Assembly (NCBI RefSeq): GCF_000003605.2
Contig: NW_003105607.1
Coordinates: forward strand, 334,550 to 384,740
DNA length: 50,191 nucleotides
Reading direction: 5' to 3'
From: Saccoglossus kowalevskii
Lineage: Eukaryota > Hemichordata > Enteropneusta > Harrimaniidae
Part shown: piece by piece, positions 23,616 through 34,238 of the stretch
Numbering within the stretch: the first letter of the stretch is position 1
Layout: each line of letters starts with the position of its first letter
Notes under the pieces: model-generated
What the model was told of the DNA's origin: nothing
Seen by the model: the letters and a program-made list of their open reading frames with translations, nothing else
Database searches by the model: none
Position numbers and translations under genes: made by a program

Positions 23616-23776
23616 GTTTTGTACAAATGTATGCTAATTTGATTCGATAGATAACTTGAATAATTTATGCTAATTCAATCGGTGTTTTGTATAAATCAGA
23701 AATTATGCTAATTAAACTGGTTTCTTGAATAAATTATGCTAATTAAATACTTCTCTTGAATAATTATTGTGTGTCA
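23616..23776. repeat. Four spaced ATGCTAAT octamers in a degenerate repeat
   Basis: ATGCTAAT begins at 23631, 23667, 23705 and 23736, each linked by CTTGAATAA or TTTTGTATAAA-like spacers. It is most simply a diverged ~35-bp tandem repeat. The core resembles the POU-protein octamer ATGCAAAT but is not identical. Confidence 0.6.
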
Positions 23777-24905
23777 GAAATGTATCCGCCAGTTCAAATT
23801 ATTATTCTCGAATATATTACGAAGCATATCAGACAAGTATATCCTATTGAACTCAAAATTCTCAATAAAATGCTTGTCACATTTTTAATTGTTTCAATGT
23901 TTTTAATTGTTAAATGTTTCAAATAAAACGACGATAACAACAATATCCGAGTCATTGTATGACGTAGGTAGTTCATGCCAGACCCCGCATTTATTATGTA
24001 CGAACAAATTTATAATGTAGAAATGTTTTACTATGCATAATAATAACTTTGAAGTTTATGCAAATAGTTAAAATGACAGAACAGATATTCATTTATGTAC
24101 CCAGCTCTTATTGATTATCAACAATATCAAAAGAGATGAAATTTACATATCTACTGTGTTAGATATAAACGTATTCCGTATAATGCGCGGCTATAATACA
24201 GACCAGAAAATCAGTCAGAACTAGTTACCAAAGCACATTGTCCTGTTAATTGCTTTGGCTCTATCTAAAAGAGCACAGTGAGGATGACAAGTGTGTTTGC
24301 TTGATTAAGATACGATGACGAGAATCGCGGTGGTGTGGCTGTTTCATTTCAAGTTCAATGATTCAGTTTTCGCGCAAGTTATCATGGGACATGCTAAGCC
24401 GAGTCTGATATCGAAATTCTACCTTGAAATTGAGCTATACAACAATAGTTAATTAAATAATAAAGTGCAGACGAGATAACGCCAACAAGGCCAAATTGAA
24501 TGGTTAATAACAAAGACAGAATTCACTGGGTACAGGAATGATACAGTTTATTGCGAACTACAATCAGGGTTTCACTGAATCTACAATACAAAAGCACAAC
24601 TCCCAATACAGGACAAGTTACGGTGATTAATTTCAAGGTTACTACTAATTGTCAAGAATACTTACTGTATCAGACAGACTGCGACAGACTTCAAATACCT
24701 AATACTAAAGACGTTTTAAATACACAAATGCAAATGAACTATATTACCATATTAACTTTTTTTTGGTTAGCAGAAAAGACAATTAAACGAAAGAACGTGA
24801 CAACAAAATATTCAACATTAAACATATCCCAATAAAATTATAATAATAAATGGATAATCTCAACAATGTTTTAGGTTGAATGAATGCCAATTTTAAACAA
24901 ATTTA

Positions 24906-25768
24906 ATGTTCAGGAATATTACTCATATCGCATTGATTAATCAAATGGTAGTACTAATAATATGCATGACAATACTATACTCATGCTCCAATGGCGAAAA
25001 AAATAGATCACCAAAAATATTTCTGCAAGACGATAAAAGTAAGTCTAACATTGAGGTGAGAAAGATACACCGACATTGTGAGCAATAATGTAATAATGAC
25101 ATGTTTTTATCAGGCATGATGTTGTCCTGTGTATATATTACATATTACTATAGTGCGTATGTACACTTGTACGTTTTATTTTGAACTAATGATTCAATAT
25201 ACAAACACATTGGATTTCATGTAATTAGCATTAAATATTAATATTGACAACAATTTGAATAAATACATAACACATTGGTACCAATCAGCTAAATCGCTGT
25301 CTCAAAACATCACTGACACTGTCATGATATAACAGTTATTTCCGCTAAAATGTGCTAAATTTTTTAACATCGTATGTTTATTTAGATATGGTTTTTATGG
25401 AAATCTATATAACATCCCAAAAATGAGATCGAGTGAATTTATGAAGTTGCGGATCAGTTTCTATAGTAACAAATGTTTTCCCCAATTATGATGAGATATT
25501 ATTTGAATTAGAATATGTTTGTATGAAATGTATAAATGTTTTTTTCAGAAGTGAGTTCCCCTTGTGATATTGTTGTTAACAATAATCATAGAATTATGTA
25601 AGTGAAACTGTGAATGCTGATAATTTTCATGATGCCAGTAAATGTTTCATCCATAGAATGACAAATTGTATGATATCTGGAAAAAAACATCATAATACAA
25701 CTCACACCAAACAGGTTTTATCGTATCCGTTATGCAAAATAGCTCATCTACATATTGAATTCTGGCAG
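24906..25768 (+). CDS. Weak model: small secreted protein, first three exons
   Basis: Exon 1 (24906-25038) starts with an ATG and encodes a hydrophobic run (MVVLIICMTILYSCSNG) that looks like a signal peptide, ending at a strong donor (AAA A|GTAAGT). Exon 2 (25549-25597) has a TTTTTTTCAG acceptor and GTAAGT donor and stays open in the matching phase. Exon 3 (25657-25768) follows a TTTCATCCATAG acceptor, is open only in the needed phase and ends CAG|GTATGC. A fourth block (from 26043, after a CTCTTATAG acceptor) is open in phase 0 and could follow. Short exons of this size are often open by chance; support rests on splice signals and phase agreement. Family unknown. Confidence 0.28.
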
Positions 25769-26642
25769 GTATGCTATCATAATTTTTGATCACACATTAT
25801 TAAACTTCACCGAACAAAATGATATTTTACAGACATTTCAAATACAATCGATGAGCTATATGTTCGATTGAATCATATTTTGTGGACAATGTGTGTATAC
25901 TATAGTAAGCATTGTCAATTTGTTTGATATACAAGTCATGCAACGCAAACTTTTGTAAATCATTACTTTATACTTAGTCTAATGATAGTTATGATAATTC
26001 ATGTGTACAACCGGAATACGCTCAACGTTTTTGCTCTTATAGATGGTAAAATATCTTGACGATTACGACGTGCATTTGGCAATATTTTTTCACAAATATA
26101 AATTTGTCAATTTACTATCGCTGCCACCTGAAAGCTGTTTCAAATTATTTGATTTTTGCTTTGGTTCAGTCGATTGCTACACACTGTGTTATTATAGTGT
26201 GTTTCATTGTTTCAAGTTTTGTAGACAGGGTGAAAACAAAGTGCTGCACCCATAAAAATGTCAGGTCTTGGATAAACCTACCGCTTTTACCACTCTTAGT
26301 CTTTTCCAACCATTTCCTGATTTTCCTATTATTCCTTGTCCTTATGTATGACAACATTTTCTATACATAGTAGTCACCGACTCTAGCTGGACACCGGAAA
26401 GTCAAAATAATGTCGAGCTACCAATAGTGGGTTGTACCTACACCTCGTATCAGCCCTGAAAGTTACAATAGTATTGGATGGGCATTGAATTGACAAGCTA
26501 TGTAAAGATCTTGCAATCAAATTCGTTGAGATAAGTTGGTTTTCAATTAAGGAATATATTCTAAAAATATGATCCAATTCTGTTTAAAATGTTTGTTAAA
26601 AACACGCACTTTCGGATAATTTAGATGACAAGCAACGCCTGA

Positions 26643-29073
26643 CTAAATGAGCCCTTGCGAATTTGCTGGCCCTGCATCTGGTACATTCAAATTCAGGTGT
26701 TCCTGAACGTCTTGCTTGAAGGCTGAACCGCCAATATTACGCCTGTTCAGTAACCAATAGGTGGCCATTCTACCCTTGCCCTGCAAAATAATTTATTGTA
26801 ATTCTGACATTAATCCAAAAAAGAATGCCGAAAATCACGAGCACAAGAAATGTATCCGATGAGAGATATGTAAATGTATATTTGCTCTTGGTGCAGCATT
26901 GGTATCAGTGTATGTAACAGTCGGCCGTTTGGGTGGCACTATTGTCGTGGTGTGTGATATTCAGCCACGGGTGGGATATTGTTGGCAGGGTGTGTGATAT
27001 TTACTTGAATCTAATTACCGTAATTGTAATTTCTCCTCTTTGTTTCATAACAAAACAGTCGATGTCTTTCAAAATATCGCGGGTATGTTCACTCAGGTGA
27101 ATACGATTGGCTGCAGTAGAAATGGACATGTTGTAATGATATGTATCATACGTAGGTTCACATTCTATCACCCCCCGGGGGATACTCCAAGTCAGACCTG
27201 GTACCCATGCTGAAGTATAGCTTTTCAAAAAAGCCTCTAAACACGTACTTATTTTGGTGAAATTATACCCCTTTTCAAATACAGAAACTTAAAATAGATA
27301 CCCTATATATATATATATATATACTAAAATCATAATGTTTCCAAGTTGAGGTAACATGAATTCATGAGAAACCCTTTTTTTTACACTTTATTACTACACA
27401 CGCGTATACGCGGCAAATAACTAAATAACGTCCCTTTACGCGTTTTTTTACTTCAGCTTTCGTGCCATATTTCGTGCCATATTCAGAGACCCCCCCCCCC
27501 CCGAGTTATCACCACAATGCACCAAACCCGTCACAGATAGAATGTATAGAAATACCACGTACTGCCACAAAGACGACATCTACTTACGCAGGCCGGTGGC
27601 CTCCATTCTTGAAGCAATTCTTACTGAGTAACCAAATAAGTAGTAGCGAGGCATTTTCGTGCCGACGATTCCGGCTGCAACAGATCCAGTATGGATCCCA
27701 ATGCGTAAAGTCATCTTTGTTCCTGGTTTGTGAGGAATTACCAAACTTTCTGCGCAACTCACCATATCCAATGACATAATAGCTATCTCACTTGCATGAC
27801 GCTTACCATTAGGTTTGGGAATTCCTGTGTTAATAAAACTACAATTTTATTGGCAGTCCTATTCATGGTGACATCTGTGTGATTAGTTCGCGAGAAAAGA
27901 ATAATATTCAATGTTTTGTCATTTATTGTGCAGTTTGTATTTCACGTTTTATTACGTAATATTTAAGTGTTCATGCATTTGAAATTTTCAAAAAAATAGA
28001 ACGATCTTCAATTGTAATCTGAACGTTCATGTATAATAAACTTATGCATATATCCTATAATTTCTAAACTAAAATACAGATCGACATTTACCCACTCAGA
28101 GACTACTCAATAACTAAATATTGCTGACATAATTTTAGCGCCTGCGTAAGGTTTGTGTATACTGTGATTGGCGAAAAAGGCAGCCTCACCTGACACCACC
28201 ATATATGCATCGCCAATAGTTTCTACTTTGTACACGTCGTAAAGGTCGATGCGTCGATCGAAGGTTGTATACACATGGTTCAGCAATTCCACGACCTGCA
28301 TCGGAGAACTATCCGAGCAAATACGAGTAAAACCGACAATATCCGAAAGGAAAATGGTCGCTTCTGAGAAAGATTCGGCAGTGACAGTTGAGTTCTGCAT
28401 CAACTGCCGAGCAATCGACTTCGGCATCAAAGAGTAAAGAATGGTACTGACACGTTTCCGTTCTTTATTTAGCGCCTTGGTTTGTTTGGCCAACGTAAGG
28501 GCGTAGTTTTGAGTGTTGCCTGTCAGAACTTCCACAGCCTTGATGATAATGCCACACATTGTCAAGACCACGGCCATGGTACCTATGCGGACACCTAGTC
28601 TTGTATCGACTACGTTTATCCGTTCTTCCAGTTTGAAGACTATTATTTCGGTCATACGACGCTGACTGTCCTTCAAAGTGTCGATGTAAATGGTCATGTT
28701 ACTAAACCACCAGTTACCATCCTCCCATGATGCATCTCTCGACTGGTTATTCAGTTGAATGGGTCTTCTTAGTTTCGCAATCGTGCTTCGAAAATCGTAT
28801 GGTAACTGTTGCACCTTGTTTTCTAATAATTCACTATATAAATTGGTTGGTAGTTATTACGTTGGACAATTAATTAATTAATGCAAGTTTTATATTAGAA
28901 ATATATGTATAGAATGGAACTTACACCAGTGTCTGAGTCTGATTGCATCCATTTTCCCTGTTAAATGTGTCTATGAAGTAGCGCGTATCTTCTGGAAACG
29001 AACCGCTACTTATGAGTGATTCGCTAATAATGATAACATTTACTAATGACAATGACCACAGTTCCTCAACTAA
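26643..29073 (-). CDS. NIT-domain receptor guanylate cyclase, 5'-incomplete (419 aa seen)
   Basis: Five exons with consistent phases: 29073-28925, 28833-28190, 27824-27588, 27110-27019 and 26780-26643 (TAG). Residues 1-125 resemble the second half of the extracellular nitrate/nitrite-sensing (NIT) region of animal cyclases ([22 protein letters not shown]). About 131-150 is a membrane segment. About 166-195 is the signalling helix linker ([13 protein letters not shown]). The rest is a class III cyclase domain converting GTP to cGMP in the cytosol. Metal-binding Asp214 (FLSDIVGFT) and Asp258 (IGDAY) and the guanine-selecting Glu254 (YKVET) are intact. However, the segment usually reading YCLFGDTVNTASRM is [14 protein letters not shown]. 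Thus the guanine-site Cys is Tyr326, the Asp is Tyr330 and the catalytic Asn is Arg333. No in-frame start is visible, so upstream exons are unseen or lost. It may be a pseudoenzyme or an early pseudogene. Confidence 0.88.
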
Positions 29074-30246
29074 CTATAGTGAAGCTTTACATGACACTTT
29101 ATGTCACGTGCACAGCGCATGCGCATGCATAGACGCAGTGTATAATTCTTTATATTTAATTTTCTGATTATATTTTCATGCCAATCTTCGTTTTGGGTGA
29201 AACATAAACGAAATACAGTACCATTAGATTGTTATTCGTTTAGTTTTTATGACCAAATACTAGTACTTAAAACTGGCTTGCACTGGCAATTCCCCGCCAA
29301 TAATCATATATATCTTCATGGTTGGAGTGTCAAATCAGCAAGATATAGGTAATTATTTAGGTAATTCAAAATTCAAATTTATTTACTTTGCATGTATGTT
29401 ATGTTTGTATTTGAAGTTTTAATTTCAAAGTGTGTCTTGTAATTTTAATACATACATGTACACTTACAAAAAAATATCCAAGAAAATGTATTCTATAACT
29501 TGGACAAAATAAATCTCTAGTTGGGGTCCCTAGTCAAAAATGTTCTCTTTCTTCGAGAATTCACAAATAATGTATTCACTTTTGTGTTTACACTCTGAAT
29601 TATTTATTATTGTGCAGTCATTTACGAAAGTCCCTTTTTTCTGTTAACTCTCAACTTATTTCCGAGGACAGAAGGCTGAATTTGAATGTGAACTTCGCTG
29701 TATGTTGGCTCCAGGGATTACACGTCAGAGAAGTAGACAAAACGAAAACTATATAACAATAGAGAACTATGGAGCTTCAGCTGTCGGTGATAAAAGCTAA
29801 GGATATTTTGTATAATTGTATGGTATATATTAAACTATTTGGAACGACACTGTGTAGGTGAAAAAAACACACTTGATGTTTGATGTTTAGCGCCCATAAC
29901 AGTGTATGGTGGATACTGTGTGTAATAAGCGACATAGATTCGTGAAGTCATTCTTGAGGTCTCTCTTCCCTAAAGTACAAAATAATGAGGGAATCCTGTA
30001 CCAAGTCACTCTGGTGTTGCATGGCAACGATTTACGGGAAATCCCATCAATGACTCGTTAGCTAGATGTGCTTGTTATGAATAACTTTAGATCAAGACTA
30101 ATTAAGTGTGTAGTAGTGCTTCGAGAACATTTAAAATATCAAGTTGAAGCTCAGTTAGGGTAGCAACAGGGGAAAACAAGATAAACACATTCTGTGATTC
30201 AGTTATTCTCTAAAAGTTACTAAACATGTCACAATCTATACATAAT
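29074..30246. other. Upstream flank of the cyclase
   Basis: No further NIT-type exon could be found on the minus strand. The interval includes the NRF1-like palindrome at 29115-29124 and an adjacent E-box (CACGTG, 29105-29110). The rest appears to be plain AT-rich DNA. Confidence 0.4.
29115..29124. promoter_or_regulatory. NRF1-like palindrome
   Basis: GCGCATGCGC is the core of the NRF1 consensus and sits about 40 bp upstream of the first visible cyclase exon on the minus strand. This position would suit a promoter, but the adjoining exon has no in-frame ATG, so the link is uncertain. Confidence 0.25.
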
Positions 30247-30477
30247 CTGAAATATATTGCCAAATACGGCAGTGTACATCTGAAATATATTGCCAAATAC
30301 GGCAGTGTACATCTGAAATATATTGCCAAATACGGCAGTGTACATCTGAAATATATTGCCAAATACGGCAGTGTACATCTGAAATATATTGCCAAATACG
30401 GCAGTGTACATCTGAAATATATTGCCAAATACGGCAGTGTACATCTGAAATATATTGCCAAATACGGCAGTGTACAT
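30247..30477. repeat. Perfect 33-bp minisatellite, 7 copies
   Basis: Seven identical head-to-tail copies of a 33-bp unit starting CTGAAATATATTGCCAAATA. Since 33 is divisible by three and several frames lack stops, it creates open frames on both strands with 11-residue repeats (LKYIAKYGSVH on the plus strand). No start context, splice sites or flanking coding sequence support translation. Zero divergence implies recent expansion or active homogenisation. Confidence 0.95.
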
Positions 30478-31344
30478 GCTTATTTCGCTACTGTGCTTTA
30501 ATTCTTACTATTCCGATTTTTGAAAAAAACGTTGTTAACACTTTCTTGAGTCGCGCGAATGATCTGTGTATTGCACACGACGTCCATGAAACTCCTGGCC
30601 AGGCAATCGCGCCTATTTTATCTGCATTTGTTTTCTAGCCACGACCGAAGTGTGATGATGATTAACGTTTTTATACTCAATTTTCAGACAATTCTAAGTT
30701 GAACATATTTGGCAATAACTGTAGGGCATTAGCAATGGTGCAATTCGTCTGCTATCACATAGTACAGTATATTTTGGCTAATCTACCATTGACACAATAT
30801 TAGACACTTTCTACTACATTGGTGCTATTTTACGAATAATAATTACTGGTGGAGAAAGTGCGCAAAGAAATGCAGTTTTACAGGAAAACTATCAAATTTG
30901 CTACCTAATTTATAGCAAAGTAACTATAACTGATTTGCATAATGTTTAGCACGCACGCTTGGAACGAACGGTTTGGATGTGGCACGTTTTGGGCCGTATC
31001 ATTATCCGAGAGGGGGTGGAGAATGCAGGCGAAGATACTAACGTACTAGCAGTAGAATTATAAAGATTGGGGTAATGAAAATAATACAGTAAATAACAAA
31101 TTGTAGACATTAATTTAAAGTGTTTAATTTAATAGCTCATTGACTTTCTTAAATGCATGGTGCACAGCAGTTGCTAAATTACGCAGGAGTTCACAAAAAT
31201 GTTTGGGGTGGGGATTTAATATTAAATATAATCAAACCTATATCATGTTCGTCTTTCTTGGTGTTCCATCATACGTTGTTAAGTGCACACTAGTATGAAA
31301 TCGAAAGTCAACACTACAAATTCAGACAAGCAGCCTCTCAGCTG
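30478..31344. other. Gene-free spacer
   Basis: AT-rich DNA between the 33-bp minisatellite and the 157-bp-array element. No supported exon, RNA gene or repeat seen. Confidence 0.5.
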
Positions 31345-33005
31345 AGATAGCTCCGCTGTTAGCAATGCACATTACAATTAAAGAACTGAAGATATCATTA
31401 GAAAATGAACAATATATATGTAACAAGTCATTGAAAATGACACAGTCCCCGTTAAATTTTTGAAAGTTCTCTTTGTGCTTGTCATATTAAAGCGGGGGTG
31501 GTTGTCGCGAGCGTGTCCTTGAAACTTGAGTTCCAAGTGGCGTATACAACAGATTGTTTATTTACATCAAAACACGTGTTCCGTGTAGTAGTAATATGGC
31601 CAAAAATAAAAACAGTCGTTAATCGGCCAACTTTGATCTGATTATGAAACACACTGATATGTATGATGTATGTGCCAAATACGAATGAAAATGGTACATA
31701 AATTGTGGAAATATAGTAGTAAGGCCAAAAAGTCAGATTGCTGTCAATCTGCCATCCTTGACCAGATTTTGAAACAAATTGTCATGGACATGCATCCTAA
31801 CATGTATAAAGTACATGTATGTGCCAAATTTGAATGAAAACTGACAGAGCACTTCCAAGATACCGCATAAAAAAACAAAACAAGATGCCTGCCAGTCGAC
31901 CATCTTTGATCCAATTGTGAAATAAATCGTCATGGACATGTATCCTAACATGTATGATCGATGTACTAAATTTAATGAAAACTGACAAAGCATGTCCAAA
32001 ATACAACATTTCAAAAAACAAGATGGCTGCCAGTCGGCCATTTTGAATCGAATCGCTAAACCACTGCATGTGCATATGTCCCAGATAAAGTACTAGGCAC
32101 ATGCAAAGAATGAACGGAATCGGTCCAAGGGATTCTGAGATATGACTCCGGACGGACGCACAGACGCACGGACGGAGACCGAATTAAAAAAGCAACGGGA
32201 CAAATCTGAAAGAAGTCCACACGTAGTACGTATATATGTAATATAAAAGCAATCGGACTTGCGGTTTTCAACAAGAAGTCGAAAATATCACTTTTTACCA
32301 AAAATGACAAAAATATTCACCAAAATTCGAGAATTAAAGATATCATTACAAAATGAACAAATCTGAGAGAGGTCCACATGTAGTACCTATATATGTAATA
32401 TAAAAGCAATTGGACTTGCTGTTTTTAACAAGAAGTCGAAAATATCACTTTTCACCAAAAATGACAAAAATAATCATCAAAATTAAATAATTGAAGATTT
32501 CACAACAAAATTAACAAATCTGAAAAAGGTCCACATGTATTACCTATATATGTATTATAAAAGCAATCGAACTTGCGGTTTTCAACAAGAAGTCGAAAAT
32601 ATCACTTTTTACCAAAAATTACAAAATTATTCACCAAAATTAGAGAATTAAAGATATCATTACAAAATGAACAAATCTGAGAGAGGTCCACATGTAGTAC
32701 CTATATATGTAATATAAAAGCAATTGGACTTGCGTTTCTTAACAATAAGTCGAAAATATCACTTTTTACCATAAATGACAAAAATACTCACCAAAATTAG
32801 AGAATTGAAGATATCATCATGAAATGAACAAATCTGAGAGAGGTCTACCCAAGGTACATATACACCAAGTATCAAAGCATTCAGGCTTGTAGTTTTCAAG
32901 AAGAAGCCGAAAAAGTAAAACATTGACACAGACAACGACGGACGGCGACGAACACTCACTCATATGATAAGCTCCGCTCAACAAAGTCAACAGCGGCGCT
33001 AAAAA
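31345..33005. mobile_element. Non-autonomous element with internal tandem arrays
   Basis: The left edge has GATAGCTCCGCTGTTAGC near 31347. The right edge has AAGCTCCGCT, then AACAGCGGCGCTAAAAAGC near 32990, giving imperfect inverted ends (AGCTCCGCTGTT against AACAGCGGCGCT). Inside are a diverged repeat of about 140-148 bp (landmarks GTCATGGACATG at 31781 and 31929; GCCAGTCG at 31891 and 32029), a GGACGGACGCACAGACG block, then the 157-bp array. Elements with a core of ~160-bp tandem repeats are known from marine invertebrates (pearl and Helentron-like types). A second, shorter relative lies at 37755-38050. No transposase is encoded. Confidence 0.65.
32201..32985. repeat. 157-bp-period satellite-like array, five units
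   Basis: The landmark CAAATCTGA (or close variant) occurs at 32201, 32358, 32515, 32672 and 32829, a constant spacing of 157 bp. Each unit includes GGTCCACATGTAGTACCTAT, AAGAAGTCGAAAATATCACT and ACCAAAAATGACAAAAAT. Units two to four are most alike; the outer ones are diverged. Confidence 0.9.
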
Positions 33006-34238
33006 GCTAACTATACAGAAGCAAATGCTGAATGAAAAATCGTAAAAGTTGAAAATGGGAAAAATTGTATGATGACATCATATTTCCGAAAAAAAGAACT
33101 ATTTCCGAGTAAAAAATCTTGAGGGGTTTTTCCACCTCACCAGACATGTACGACTTTCCGCAAAGCTTTACCGTCCTCTCATAAAAACTTTATGAAGTTA
33201 CTACACCAAATACTAACCCACACACTTGTATCCAAAATGCCGCTGTGTATTTATTCAGCCATTCATGCAAAGTTGATCACATGACACATATACTTGTACT
33301 ACCGGGTAGCTTCCAGTTAAAGCTTGTATTCATTTCAAAATTTTGTTGAGCACATTTAAAATAATCAAATGCATTGTTTTAAAATGTCAGAGATCTTTGC
33401 TCAGCTGAAAAGTTAATATTAGTTCCCTAGTGTATGTGATAAAATTTAATAAATCAAATGGTCAAAAACCTTTTTCAGTTTGCATGCCACTACTGTGAAA
33501 TCATCGTTTGATATTCTTAATGCTTGGAGAACTGAATTTAAAAACTTACTTTTTTACTAACCATTACCTAATGTAGTTTTAAACTTTTTAATAACAACAT
33601 TTTTAATAGTTTTTGTACAATGCACTGATAATAGCTGGAAAATTAAATTTTTAAAAATTTATCTCCTAGCTGATGTTGTTTCTTATATGTACATAAATGT
33701 CTCAAACATTTACCATGAGTGTTCATTTAGTATCACAATAAGAATTTTGTCTCAGGATTACATGAATTAAAAAAAAATTAAAAAATTGACAAAAACACAG
33801 TTCATACTACTTTAATGACTTGAATATTAAAGAAACACTTCTCTTTATAAAAACATGATCAAGATGAATTTAACAAAAAACTTTAAAAATCTCAAACATT
33901 GTAATAAACACATGTTAACTATTAATTTAAAAAAATCTCTTCAAAATCTAGAAATGTATAAAAATAACAAAAACTACAAATTCTCACAGATTAATATATA
34001 TATCACCTTGTTGTGATCTTCAAAAATGGGCAGTATGAATAAAAAATAGGCAGTGCTGAAAGAACAATGACTAGCAAATAACAGACAACTTCTTAACTGT
34101 TATTGCTATTTTTATCACAATAAATAAGTAAAAAAATTATCTACCGTGTACACAATCTGTAAGGATTTATACTACAAATGAAAACAATTAGAAACTGATG
34201 AGATGGTAAACGATGGCAAAGTGATCCATGCGGCAATA
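33006..34238. other. 3' flank of the CENP-I gene
   Basis: Very AT-rich DNA with no supportable exon. It should contain the 3'-UTR of the minus-strand CENP-I gene immediately below 34239, but I see no decisive poly(A) signal close to the stop. Confidence 0.45.

Larger units (their letters stand above)
18309..24905. other. Intergenic region with minor repeats
   Basis: Contains a triple GTTCATTATA motif array (18596-18690), a perfect X-box (18926-18939), a C10 tract (22685-22694), a 64/65-bp degenerate tandem repeat (22848-23046) and an ATGCTAAT cluster (23631-23743). Open frames at 20803, 21297 and 24551 lack splice or composition support. No gene called. Confidence 0.55.

Noticed and set aside
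30210-30501. Long open frames on both strands over the 33-bp repeat
   Set aside because: They arise from a 33-bp period lacking stops. No start context, splice site or flanking coding sequence. It is also not a CRISPR array, since there are no spacers.
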